Positions 39,195-46,131 of a stretch of DNA of 52,753 nucleotides are shown here, in pieces (within the stretch, counting starts at the first letter, position 1; each line of letters starts with the position of its first letter). Source of the stretch: Oscillospiraceae bacterium (GTDB taxonomy: Bacteria > Bacillota > Clostridia > Oscillospirales > Oscillospiraceae); contig JAFTMI010000023.1 in assembly GCA_017452505.1 (NCBI GenBank), forward strand, positions 1-52,753, in the 5' to 3' direction. The notes beneath the pieces were generated by a model. That model saw nothing but the letters and a program-made list of their open reading frames with translations. It was not told the DNA's origin and searched no databases. A program made the translations under genes and the position numbers.

Positions 39195-39235
39195 AAGTAT
39201 TGGGTGTGTTTTGAAACACACCCAATACTTTTTGA
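39195..39235. terminator. Terminator hairpin at the end of the leucine dehydrogenase gene
   Basis: A 17-bp perfect stem (39195-39211 with 39214-39230), loop TG. The T-tract is better on the plus strand; on the minus strand the tail reads TTATAAAAAG. Confidence 0.65.
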
Positions 39236-39237
39236 AA

Positions 39238-40269
39238 TTATTTGTAGATCAGAGACTCGGCGTAGCGGGTAGCAATGATGCCCTCGGGCTCGCCGGTGGT
39301 CTTGGACTCGGACAGAATGTGCTCGATGGTGTTGTAGATGTTGTCTACCTTAGCCAGGACAGCATCCTTGTTGTAAGGACCGTCCACCTCAGCAGCTGCG
39401 TTGATAACACCGCCGCCGTTGATGACGAAGTCGGGAGCGTAGAAGATGCCGCGAGCCTTCAGAGCCTCGCCGGATGCATCGTCCAGGATCTGGTTGTTAG
39501 CGCCACCGGCAACAGCCTTACATTTCAGCTGAGGAATGGTGGTGGGGTTCAGGATAGCACCCATAGCGTTGGGGGAGAAGATGTCGCACTCCTGTGCGTA
39601 GATCTCGTCGGTGGAGACGATGGTAGCGCCGAACTCTTCCTTAGCCTTCTCAGCCATAGCCTTGTTGGAACGGTTGGCGATGATCAGCTTAGCGCCGCTG
39701 TTGTGCAGATGACGGCACAGATCGTAGCCGACCTTGCCCAGGCCCTGCACAGCAATGGTCAGGCCTTCCAGGTCGTCACGGCCCAGAGCAACCTTAGCGG
39801 TAGCGCGGATACCCTGCCATACGCCGCGGGCGGTGAAGGGAGAGGGGTCGCCGGAGTTCATGGGCAGACCGCAGATATGCTTGGTCTTGCGCATCATGAT
39901 CAGAGCGTCGTCGCAATCGGTGTTTACGTCCTCAGCGGTGATGTAGTCGCCGCCCAGGTTGTTAACAGCCTCGCCGAAGGCCTCGAACATAGCCTCGGTC
40001 TTCATGGAGGGGTCAGCGATGATAACGCCCTTACCGCCGCCGTGGGGCAGGCCGGCAACTGCGTTCTTGTGGGACATACCGCGGCTGAGGCGCAGAACAT
40101 CAAACAGAGCATCATCGTAGGATGCGTAGGGGAACAGACGGCAGCCGCCGATGGCGGGGCCCAGGTTGGTGTTGTGGACAGCGATGATAGCCTTCAGGCC
40201 AGCCTTCTCGTTGTTCACGAACAGGACTTTTTCATGACGGTATTTGCTCATTTCGGTCATTGCATTCAT
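39238..40269 (-). CDS. Leucine dehydrogenase (Glu/Leu/Phe/Val dehydrogenase family)
   Basis: The 343-aa NAD-dependent enzyme interconverts branched-chain amino acids with their 2-oxo acids and ammonia. The catalytic lysines are Lys68 (RGMSHKNAVAG) and Lys80 (LPHGGGKGVII), with the NAD motif GLGKVG at 176-181. NLGPAIGGCRLFPYASY at the N-terminus is typical of leucine rather than glutamate dehydrogenases, and length (usual 345-365) fits. It lies 48 bp after the VOR gamma-subunit gene on the same strand. In this context it links branched-chain 2-oxo acids made or used by VOR to leucine, valine and isoleucine. Direction is discussed in the findings. Confidence 0.92.
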   Translation of the reverse strand: MNAMTEMSKYRHEKVLFVNNEKAGLKAIIAVHNTNLGPAIGGCRLFPYASYDDALFDVLRLSRGMSHKNAVAGLPHGGGKGVIIADPSMKTEAMFEAFGEAVNNLGGDYITAEDVNTDCDDALIMMRKTKHICGLPMNSGDPSPFTARGVWQGIRATAKVALGRDDLEGLTIAVQGLGKVGYDLCRHLHNSGAKLIIANRSNKAMAEKAKEEFGATIVSTDEIYAQECDIFSPNAMGAILNPTTIPQLKCKAVAGGANNQILDDASGEALKARGIFYAPDFVINGGGVINAAAEVDGPYNKDAVLAKVDNIYNTIEHILSESKTTGEPEGIIATRYAESLIYK

Positions 40270-40317
40270 AAATAGTTTCCTCCTTAATATTTCGGACTGC
40301 TTACGCAGTTCAATTTT

Positions 40318-40854
40318 TTACTTATATTCCTTGCCCAGGGTCAGAGCCTTCTTGTTCAGCTCCACCAGAGCGGCCTTCTTGGGGGGTACCAGCTTTTCAA
40401 CCACGGTATCGGTGCCTTCAAAGGAAAGCTCGGGGTTGTTCTGCAGCAGGTGACCCACAATGATCATGTTGGCCAGGGTGGCGATGCCGTTGTCCTTTGC
40501 CATCTGGGTGGCGGGGATGTAGAACACTTCCACATCGGTGCGCGCAACCTTCTCATCGATCAGCGCGGAATCCACATAGATCTGGCCGCCGGGAACGACA
40601 GTATCCACATACTTCTGTAAGGAAGGCAGGTTCATAGCGATCAGCACATCGGGAGCAGTAATGATGGGGCTGCCCACGGGGGTGTCGGACAGGATCACAT
40701 TACAGTTGGCGGTGCCGCCGCGCATCTCGGGGCCGTAAGAGGGCAACCAGGAAACCTGCTGCTCTTCCAGCAGACCCTTGTAGGCCAGGAACTTACCGGC
40801 AAACAGAATACCCTGTCCGCCAAAGCCGGCAATGAGGATTTGTGTAGTTTTCAT
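40318..40854 (-). CDS. 2-oxoacid:ferredoxin oxidoreductase, gamma subunit (VOR-type)
   Basis: A 178-aa subunit of the ketoisovalerate/2-oxoacid ferredoxin oxidoreductase. The start IAGFGGQGILFAGKFLA, LPSYGPEMRGGTANCNVI and the PVGSPIITAPDVLIAMN segment are hallmarks. ATG 40854 is used rather than the frame start further upstream, since GAGGAAAAG lies just before and the beta gene stop overlaps immediately. The complex reversibly converts branched 2-oxo acids and CoA to acyl-CoA, CO2 and reduced ferredoxin. Confidence 0.93.
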   Translation of the reverse strand: MKTTQILIAGFGGQGILFAGKFLAYKGLLEEQQVSWLPSYGPEMRGGTANCNVILSDTPVGSPIITAPDVLIAMNLPSLQKYVDTVVPGGQIYVDSALIDEKVARTDVEVFYIPATQMAKDNGIATLANMIIVGHLLQNNPELSFEGTDTVVEKLVPPKKAALVELNKKALTLGKEYK

Positions 40855-40855
40855 A

Positions 40856-41611
40856 TCACTTTTCCTCCTTGGCAGCAGATCTGTCCTTGTAAACACCGAT
40901 GGGGTAATAGGGAAGCATATCGCTTTCCACCCACTCCAGTGCCTTCTGAGGTGTCATACCCCAGTTGGTGGGACAGGCGGAGACCACCTCAACCAGGGAG
41001 AAGCCCTTGCCGGCGATCTGATTTTCAAAGGCCTTCTTGATGGCCTTCTTGGCGTTCTTGACGTTCTTCACGTTGTTCACAGCTACCCGGGTGATGTACT
41101 CGGGGCCTTCCAGGGTGGAGAGCATCTCGCAGACCTTGATGGGCCAGCCGCAGTGGTTCACATCACGGCCATAAGGAGAAGTCTGAGTCACCTGGCCGGG
41201 GAGGCTGGTGGGAGCCATCTGACCGCCGGTCATGCCGTAAATGGCATTGTTGACGAAGATGACGGTGATGTTTTCGTTACGGGCTGCGCTATGGACGGTC
41301 TCAGCCATACCGATGGAGGCCAGGTCGCCGTCGCCCTGGTAGGTGAACACGATGTTCTCGGGGCGGGCGCGCTTGATGCCGGTAGCGGTGGCAGGGGCGC
41401 GGCCGTGGGCAGCTTCGATCATATCGCAGGTGAAGTAGTCATAGGCCATAACAGCGCAGCCAACAGGCGCAACACCGATGGTCTTACCTTCAATGCCCAG
41501 CTCGTCGATTACTTCGGCAACCAAACGGTGGATAATGCCGTGGGGGCAGCCGGGGCAGTAGTGCAGAGGGATATCTGCCAAAGACTTGGGTTTTTCGAAT
41601 ACAACTGCCAT
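40856..41611 (-). CDS. 2-oxoacid:ferredoxin oxidoreductase, thiamine-diphosphate (beta) subunit
   Basis: A 251-aa TPP-binding subunit: the CPGCPHG motif near residue 20, [15 protein letters not shown], the TPP/Mg motif [10 protein letters not shown] and [17 protein letters not shown] are as in VOR/KOR beta subunits. ATG 41611 is preferred over GTG 41620 because AAAGGAG lies 10 bases upstream. Its stop (40856) and the gamma start (40854) are adjacent, which implies translational coupling. Confidence 0.94.
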   Translation of the reverse strand: MAVVFEKPKSLADIPLHYCPGCPHGIIHRLVAEVIDELGIEGKTIGVAPVGCAVMAYDYFTCDMIEAAHGRAPATATGIKRARPENIVFTYQGDGDLASIGMAETVHSAARNENITVIFVNNAIYGMTGGQMAPTSLPGQVTQTSPYGRDVNHCGWPIKVCEMLSTLEGPEYITRVAVNNVKNVKNAKKAIKKAFENQIAGKGFSLVEVVSACPTNWGMTPQKALEWVESDMLPYYPIGVYKDRSAAKEEK

Positions 41612-41613
41612 TT

Positions 41614-42675
41614 TTAGCACTCTCCTTTCTGTGCCTTGCGGATAGCCTCCAGCACCTCATCGGGGCTGGGGATCATACCGCCGCAGCGATTGCACAGGGA
41701 AACAGGACGCTTGCACTGGGTGTACAGCTTCACATCCTCGATCATCTGACCCATGCTCAGCTCCACGCAGATAAAGCTCTTGACTTTTTCAGCGGCAGCC
41801 AGCAGCGCCTTCTTGGGGAAGGGCCACAGGGTGATGGGACGGATCAGACCCACCTTGATACCTTCAGCGCGGGCAGCAGCCACAGCATTCTTGGCAACAC
41901 GGGAAGCGATACCGAAGGCAACCACGCAGTACTCGGCATCTTCCATCATGTACTCTTCCCACATGGGCTCGTTCTCTTCAACGATCTTATAACGCTCGTA
42001 ACGCTCGAAATTCTTCACTTCCAGCTCGTCGGGCTTCAGGTACAGGGAGTTGACCACATTGTGTTCTCTCTCGCAATTGGTACCGGTGAGGGCCCAGGGC
42101 TTTTCGTAGCTTTCAATCTCGGCATCCTCAAAGGAGATGGGCTCCATCATCTGACCGATGGTGCCGTCTGCCAGGATCATAGAAGTCATTAAGTACTTGT
42201 CAGCCAGGTTAAAGCCCTTGATGGTAAGGGAAGCCATCTCCTGCACGGAAGCGGGGGCTAAGACGATCATCCGGTAGTCACCGTGACCGCCACCCTTGGT
42301 AGCCTGGAAATAGTCGGACTGGCTCGGCTGAATGCCGCCCAGGCCGGGGCCGCCGCGCTGAACATTGACGACCAATGCAGGAACGTCAGAGCCGGCGATA
42401 TAGCTGAGGCCTTCTGCCTTCAGAGAAACTCCGGGGCTGGAGGAAGAGGTCATGACCCGGACACCGGCAGCGGCTGCGCCGTAGACCATATTGATGGATG
42501 CGATCTCACTCTCTGCCTGCAGGAAAACGCCGCCAATCTTGGGCATTTTCTTTGCCATATAGGCAGCGATCTCGGTCTGGGGGGTGATGGGGTAGCCAAA
42601 GTAGTGCCGGCAGCCTGCCCGAATGGCGGCCTCGGCAATGGCTTCGTTACCTTTCATAAGTACTCTTTCTGCCAT
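41614..42675 (-). CDS. 2-oxoacid:ferredoxin oxidoreductase, alpha subunit (VOR-type)
   Basis: A 353-aa subunit with the [18 protein letters not shown] motif near residue 28, EASIN-like [31 protein letters not shown] and [16 protein letters not shown]. The C-terminal part with [13 protein letters not shown] binds the partner subunits and CoA. Fused ferredoxin domain is absent; the delta ferredoxin is a separate gene upstream. The set delta-alpha-beta-gamma is the normal four-subunit VOR arrangement. Confidence 0.95.
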   Translation of the reverse strand: MAERVLMKGNEAIAEAAIRAGCRHYFGYPITPQTEIAAYMAKKMPKIGGVFLQAESEIASINMVYGAAAAGVRVMTSSSSPGVSLKAEGLSYIAGSDVPALVVNVQRGGPGLGGIQPSQSDYFQATKGGGHGDYRMIVLAPASVQEMASLTIKGFNLADKYLMTSMILADGTIGQMMEPISFEDAEIESYEKPWALTGTNCEREHNVVNSLYLKPDELEVKNFERYERYKIVEENEPMWEEYMMEDAEYCVVAFGIASRVAKNAVAAARAEGIKVGLIRPITLWPFPKKALLAAAEKVKSFICVELSMGQMIEDVKLYTQCKRPVSLCNRCGGMIPSPDEVLEAIRKAQKGEC

Positions 42676-42687
42676 GTCACTACCTCC

Positions 42688-42894
42688 TTACTTCTCGACC
42701 GTGATGATGCAATCCGGGCACATGGTAGCGCAGAATGCGCAGCCGATGCACTTTTCGGGATTTTCCATCACAGCGGGAGAATAGCCTTTTTTGTTGATCT
42801 TGTCAGCGGCGATGGCGAGGCAGCCCTTGGGGCAGGCATCTACGCACAGGCCGCAGCCCTTGCACCAGTCGGTGCGGAAGGTTACAGTTGCCAT
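42688..42894 (-). CDS. 2-oxoacid:ferredoxin oxidoreductase, ferredoxin (delta) subunit
   Basis: A 68-aa 2[4Fe-4S] ferredoxin-like subunit with CKGCGLCVDACP (residues 11-22) and CIGCAFCATMCP (49-60), each followed by a typical C-P spacing. It carries electrons between VOR and free ferredoxin. AAGGAGG precedes ATG 42894. It lies 12 bp before the alpha gene. Confidence 0.94.
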   Translation of the reverse strand: MATVTFRTDWCKGCGLCVDACPKGCLAIAADKINKKGYSPAVMENPEKCIGCAFCATMCPDCIITVEK

Positions 42895-42912
42895 AAAGTT
42901 TCCTCCTTATCT

Positions 42913-43617
42913 CTATCCCCACAAAGGTCGGTTACCCGGCCTTTGGGAGGGTAAATCAAAATATTTCTCCTGCAGTTGCAGGGGGATCACAGGGTCAAGC
43001 TTGCCTGCAAGCTGCTTTGCAACAGAGCTTTCAGCGGTGTAGGCAAAGACAGGAAGTCCGCTGAGGGAACGCAGCTTTTCCATAAAGTCCACAGAGTCCA
43101 GAACGGTCTGTGGGGTGGTTTCCGGGCCTAAATTGGAGTTGCCCACAATGTCAGTGAAGGCAAGGCCGCAGGCGGCTTCAATCTCCCGCATCACTTCCAA
43201 AGCATTTTCGGGGGTGCGGGTGAGAGGCCGGTAGCAGTTGGCCACAAATACCATACGGTAGTTGCCCTCTTCCTTGATGGCGGGCACATACCGACCCAAG
43301 GCATATGCGCCCCGGTCATCACCGCCGATGTCCATAATGCCGTAGATATTTTTGTCCTCCACCAGCCGGTAGGCCTCGGCGGGCAATGCCGGTAAGTCCA
43401 CATTGGAGTTGGCAAACTGGGGGGAGATGAGGGTGACACCGGCCTTTTCCAATTCCTTGGCGCTGTCAGCGGTGCGGAAGTAGGGATTGACGATGTCCAA
43501 ATCGCCAATGCAGACCTGTTTACCCTCTTTTGCCAGAGCGATCGCATAGTTCACGGCAATATTGGTCTTGCCGCTGCCATAATGGCCTGCAAATAATGTG
43601 AGTCTTTTGTGTTCCAT
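42913..43617 (-). CDS. MinD/ParA-like P-loop ATPase at the head of the VOR operon, 234 aa
   Basis: The Walker A is GHYGSGKT at residues 11-18 with the ParA-like pattern IALAKEGKQVCIGDLDIVNP, then FANSNVDLPALPAEAYRL and a Walker B-like GIMDIGGDDRGAYALG. There is no membrane segment or Fe-S motif. It lies 18 bp upstream of the VOR ferredoxin and on the same strand, and no promoter is found between it and repeat A copy 4, so it is likely cotranscribed. A role in cofactor insertion or assembly of VOR is inference. Confidence 0.82.
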   Translation of the reverse strand: MEHKRLTLFAGHYGSGKTNIAVNYAIALAKEGKQVCIGDLDIVNPYFRTADSAKELEKAGVTLISPQFANSNVDLPALPAEAYRLVEDKNIYGIMDIGGDDRGAYALGRYVPAIKEEGNYRMVFVANCYRPLTRTPENALEVMREIEAACGLAFTDIVGNSNLGPETTPQTVLDSVDFMEKLRSLSGLPVFAYTAESSVAKQLAGKLDPVIPLQLQEKYFDLPSQRPGNRPLWG

Positions 43618-43628
43618 AGGGTTCCTCC

Positions 43629-43750
43629 AAAGGCTTCCCCTTGAGGGGAAGCTGTCAAAAATCTATTCGATTTTTGACTGATGAGGTGTTTTTGACTGCC
43701 ACCTCATCCGACCCGGCTTTGCCGGGCCACCTTCTCCTCAAGGAGAAGGC
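43629..43750 (+). repeat. Intergenic repeat family A, copy 4
   Basis: 122 bp. Ends CTTCCCCTTGAGGGGAAG and CTTCTCCTCAAGGAGAAG, central GATGAGGTG/CACCTCATC stem, inner hairpins TCAAAAATC...GATTTTTGA and CCCGGCTTTGCCGGG. It fills the whole gap between the ATPase start codon and the acyl-CoA synthetase stop codon, with 3 bp left before the latter. Confidence 0.85.
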
Positions 43751-43753
43751 ATT

Positions 43754-46048
43754 TTATAGTTGTTTTCTTATAATCTTGCCGCTGGTAGTCTTGGGCAGGG
43801 ATTCCTTAAATACCACGATACGGGGGTACTTATACGGTGCGGTACGCTTCTTGACGTAGTCCTGAATTTCTTTCTTCAGTTCGTCGGTGCCCTCGGTGCC
43901 TTTCACCAGCACGATGGATGCCTTGACCACCTGGCCTCTGACCTCGTCGGGGGCGGCGGAAACACCGCACTCCAGCACATAGGGCAGCTCCATAATGACA
44001 TTCTCGATCTCGAAGGGTCCGATCCGGTAGCCGGAGGACTTGATCACATCGTCAGCCCGGCCCACATACCAGAAGAAGCCGTCTTCGTCCTGCCAGGCAA
44101 GGTCGCCGGTGTGGTAGAAGCCGTCCCGCCAGGTTTCCGCGGTGACTTCTTCGTTGCCCTCGTAGGCATAAGCCAGGCCGCAGGGCAGACCGTCTTTGAT
44201 ATTGATACAAATTTCACCGGTTTCACCGGGATCTGCCTCTTCACCCTCGGCGGTGAGCAGATGTACATCGTACAGGGGAACGGGCTTACCCATAGAGCCC
44301 AGCTTGTGGCTGCAGCCGGTAAGGTTACCGATGATAAGGGTGCTTTCGGACTGGCCGAAGCCTTCCATAATATCCAAACCGGTAGCGTTCTGGAACTGGC
44401 GGTAAACCTCGGGATTCAGCGCCTCGCCGGCAGTGGATGCATGCTGGATGGTGTGCAGGTCGAAACGGGAAAGATCCTGCTTGGCAAGCATTCTGTACAT
44501 CGTGGGGGGCGCGCAGAAGGTGGTGATATCGTACTTGGCAAACATGGGCAGGATCTTCTCCGCATCAAAGCGGTCGAAGTCGTAGACGAACAGACCTGCC
44601 TCGCACAGCCACTGGCCGTAGAGCTTGCCCCAGGAGGACTTGGCCCAGCCGGTGTCGGAAATGGTCAGGTGCAGGCCGTCGGGATTGACCCGGTGCCAGT
44701 ATTTCGCAGTAATGAAGTGACCCAGGGGGTACTTGTAGTTGTGGGCAGCCAGCTTGGGATAGCCGGAGGTGCCGGAGGTGAAGAACATCAGCATAGGATC
44801 GTTGCCGCAGGGGGCATCCTCTGTGCGCGTATAATGGCTGGAGTACATGAGATATTCTTCGTTAAAGTCGTGCCAGCCTTCCTTCTTGCCGCCCACCAAG
44901 ATCTTGTGGGCAAGCTCGGGGCACTGCAAAGCGGCCTCGTCCACTGCGTTGGAAACGCCGCCGTCAGCGGTACAGAGAATGGCCTTGACCTTGCCTGCCT
45001 GGAAGCGGTAGGCGAAGTCCTTGGTCAGCAGCTGATTGGTGGCGGGAATGGCCACAGCGCCCAGCTTATGCAGACCCAGTACGGCGAACCAGTACTGATA
45101 GTGGCGCTTTAAGACCAGCATCACCCGGTCGCCCCGCTGGATACCCAGGGCCTTGAAGTAGTTGGCGCAGCGGGCGGATTCCTTCTTGAAGTCCTGGAAG
45201 GTGAAGGTGCGCTCGGTGCCGTCTTCTGCAATGTGGAGCATTGCCCGGCGGTCGGGCTTTTGGGTGCCAAGGGCATCCACCACATCAAAGGCAAAGTTGA
45301 ATTTGTCCTGGTTCTTAAAGGCGATGCCGGTGATCCGGCCTTCTGCATCCTCGGTGGGGATGATGAAGTTCCGGTAAATGCGCTTTTCGTCCTGGGCATC
45401 CACGATACCGCCCTTGGTAGCGGTGGCGGTGGCGGCTGCCTGCTCACCCTCACGGGCGGCGGAGTTACTTAAGACGATGGCATAGAAACGGCAATCTGCG
45501 CCGTCCACGGCGATCATACCGTGGGGAACGGAGGAGTCATAGTAAATACAATCGCCGGGATTTAAGATCTCGGTCTTGCTGCCAATCTGGATCTTCATGC
45601 GGCCGCTGATGACGATATCGCACTCCTGGCCCTCGTGGGTCACAAGCTCGATGTCCTCATACTCAGCGCCGGGCCGGTAGGTAAGGTCCATATACAGGGG
45701 CAGGGCAATACGGTTGCGGAAGCCGGAGGCCAGGTTATAACCCACCATATTGTGGGCTTCCTCGATCCGCTGACCCTCACCCTTACGGGTCAGAGCATAG
45801 GAGCGCAGCTTGGGGCTGTGGCCTTCCAAAAGATCGGACATATCCACGCCCAAAATCAGCACGCAGCGGTACAAAAATGCAATGCTCAGGTCGGTCTTGC
45901 CTTCCTCGCAGCGGAGATATTCAGCTGTAGCCATGCCGGTGCGCTGGGCCATCTCCTCCACGGTGATGCCGGAGATCTCACGCAGTTCCCGGATACGGGC
46001 GGCTATTTCTTTGTTTTTGTAGTCCGCGCCGGTGATATTTTCGCTCAT
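43754..46048 (-). CDS. XRE-HTH/cupin/acyl-CoA synthetase fusion, 764 aa (paralogue 1)
   Basis: Three parts are seen in order. Residues 13-68 are an XRE-type HTH (IAARIRELREISGITVEEMA, TGMATAEYLRCEEGKTDLSI). Residues about 110-195 are a cupin (HEGQECDIVISGRMKIQIGS, LNPGDCIYYDSSVPHGMIAV). Residues about 245-764 are an AMP-forming acyl-CoA synthetase of the medium/short-chain type: FFTSGTSGYPKLAAHN (P-loop), ISDTGWAKSSWGKLYGQW, the GEALNPEV and EGFGQSE motifs, YHTGDLAWQDEDGFFWYVGR and the catalytic-lysine end KTTSGKIIRKQL. It should activate a short branched or aryl acid, and may bind DNA as well. Minus-strand promoter at 46098-46127; AGAGG precedes ATG 46048. Confidence 0.93.
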   Translation of the reverse strand: MSENITGADYKNKEIAARIRELREISGITVEEMAQRTGMATAEYLRCEEGKTDLSIAFLYRCVLILGVDMSDLLEGHSPKLRSYALTRKGEGQRIEEAHNMVGYNLASGFRNRIALPLYMDLTYRPGAEYEDIELVTHEGQECDIVISGRMKIQIGSKTEILNPGDCIYYDSSVPHGMIAVDGADCRFYAIVLSNSAAREGEQAAATATATKGGIVDAQDEKRIYRNFIIPTEDAEGRITGIAFKNQDKFNFAFDVVDALGTQKPDRRAMLHIAEDGTERTFTFQDFKKESARCANYFKALGIQRGDRVMLVLKRHYQYWFAVLGLHKLGAVAIPATNQLLTKDFAYRFQAGKVKAILCTADGGVSNAVDEAALQCPELAHKILVGGKKEGWHDFNEEYLMYSSHYTRTEDAPCGNDPMLMFFTSGTSGYPKLAAHNYKYPLGHFITAKYWHRVNPDGLHLTISDTGWAKSSWGKLYGQWLCEAGLFVYDFDRFDAEKILPMFAKYDITTFCAPPTMYRMLAKQDLSRFDLHTIQHASTAGEALNPEVYRQFQNATGLDIMEGFGQSESTLIIGNLTGCSHKLGSMGKPVPLYDVHLLTAEGEEADPGETGEICINIKDGLPCGLAYAYEGNEEVTAETWRDGFYHTGDLAWQDEDGFFWYVGRADDVIKSSGYRIGPFEIENVIMELPYVLECGVSAAPDEVRGQVVKASIVLVKGTEGTDELKKEIQDYVKKRTAPYKYPRIVVFKESLPKTTSGKIIRKQL

Positions 46049-46097
46049 AAGATACCTCTTCTATCATGGGTATGTCCGGATGATTCCGGAAAATAAA

Positions 46098-46127
46098 ATC
46101 ATAACATATTTAATAGGAAGTTGTCAA
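46098..46127 (-). promoter_or_regulatory. Promoter of synthetase paralogue 1
   Basis: Minus-strand TTGACA (46127-46122) and TATGAT (46103-46098), spacer 18 bp. A TCCGGA...TCCGGA-like hairpin lies in the leader. Confidence 0.7.
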
Positions 46128-46131
46128 TAAA

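Noticed and set aside
39211-40275. Plus-strand frame of 354 codons over leucine dehydrogenase
   Set aside because: Antisense shadow; leucine dehydrogenase motifs are decisive for the minus strand.
43760-45112. Long plus-strand open frame (450 codons) opposite synthetase paralogue 1
   Set aside because: It is antisense to a certain gene with strong domain motifs; its sequence has no recognisable fold and has the Gly/Val/His/Gln pattern typical of reversed codons.
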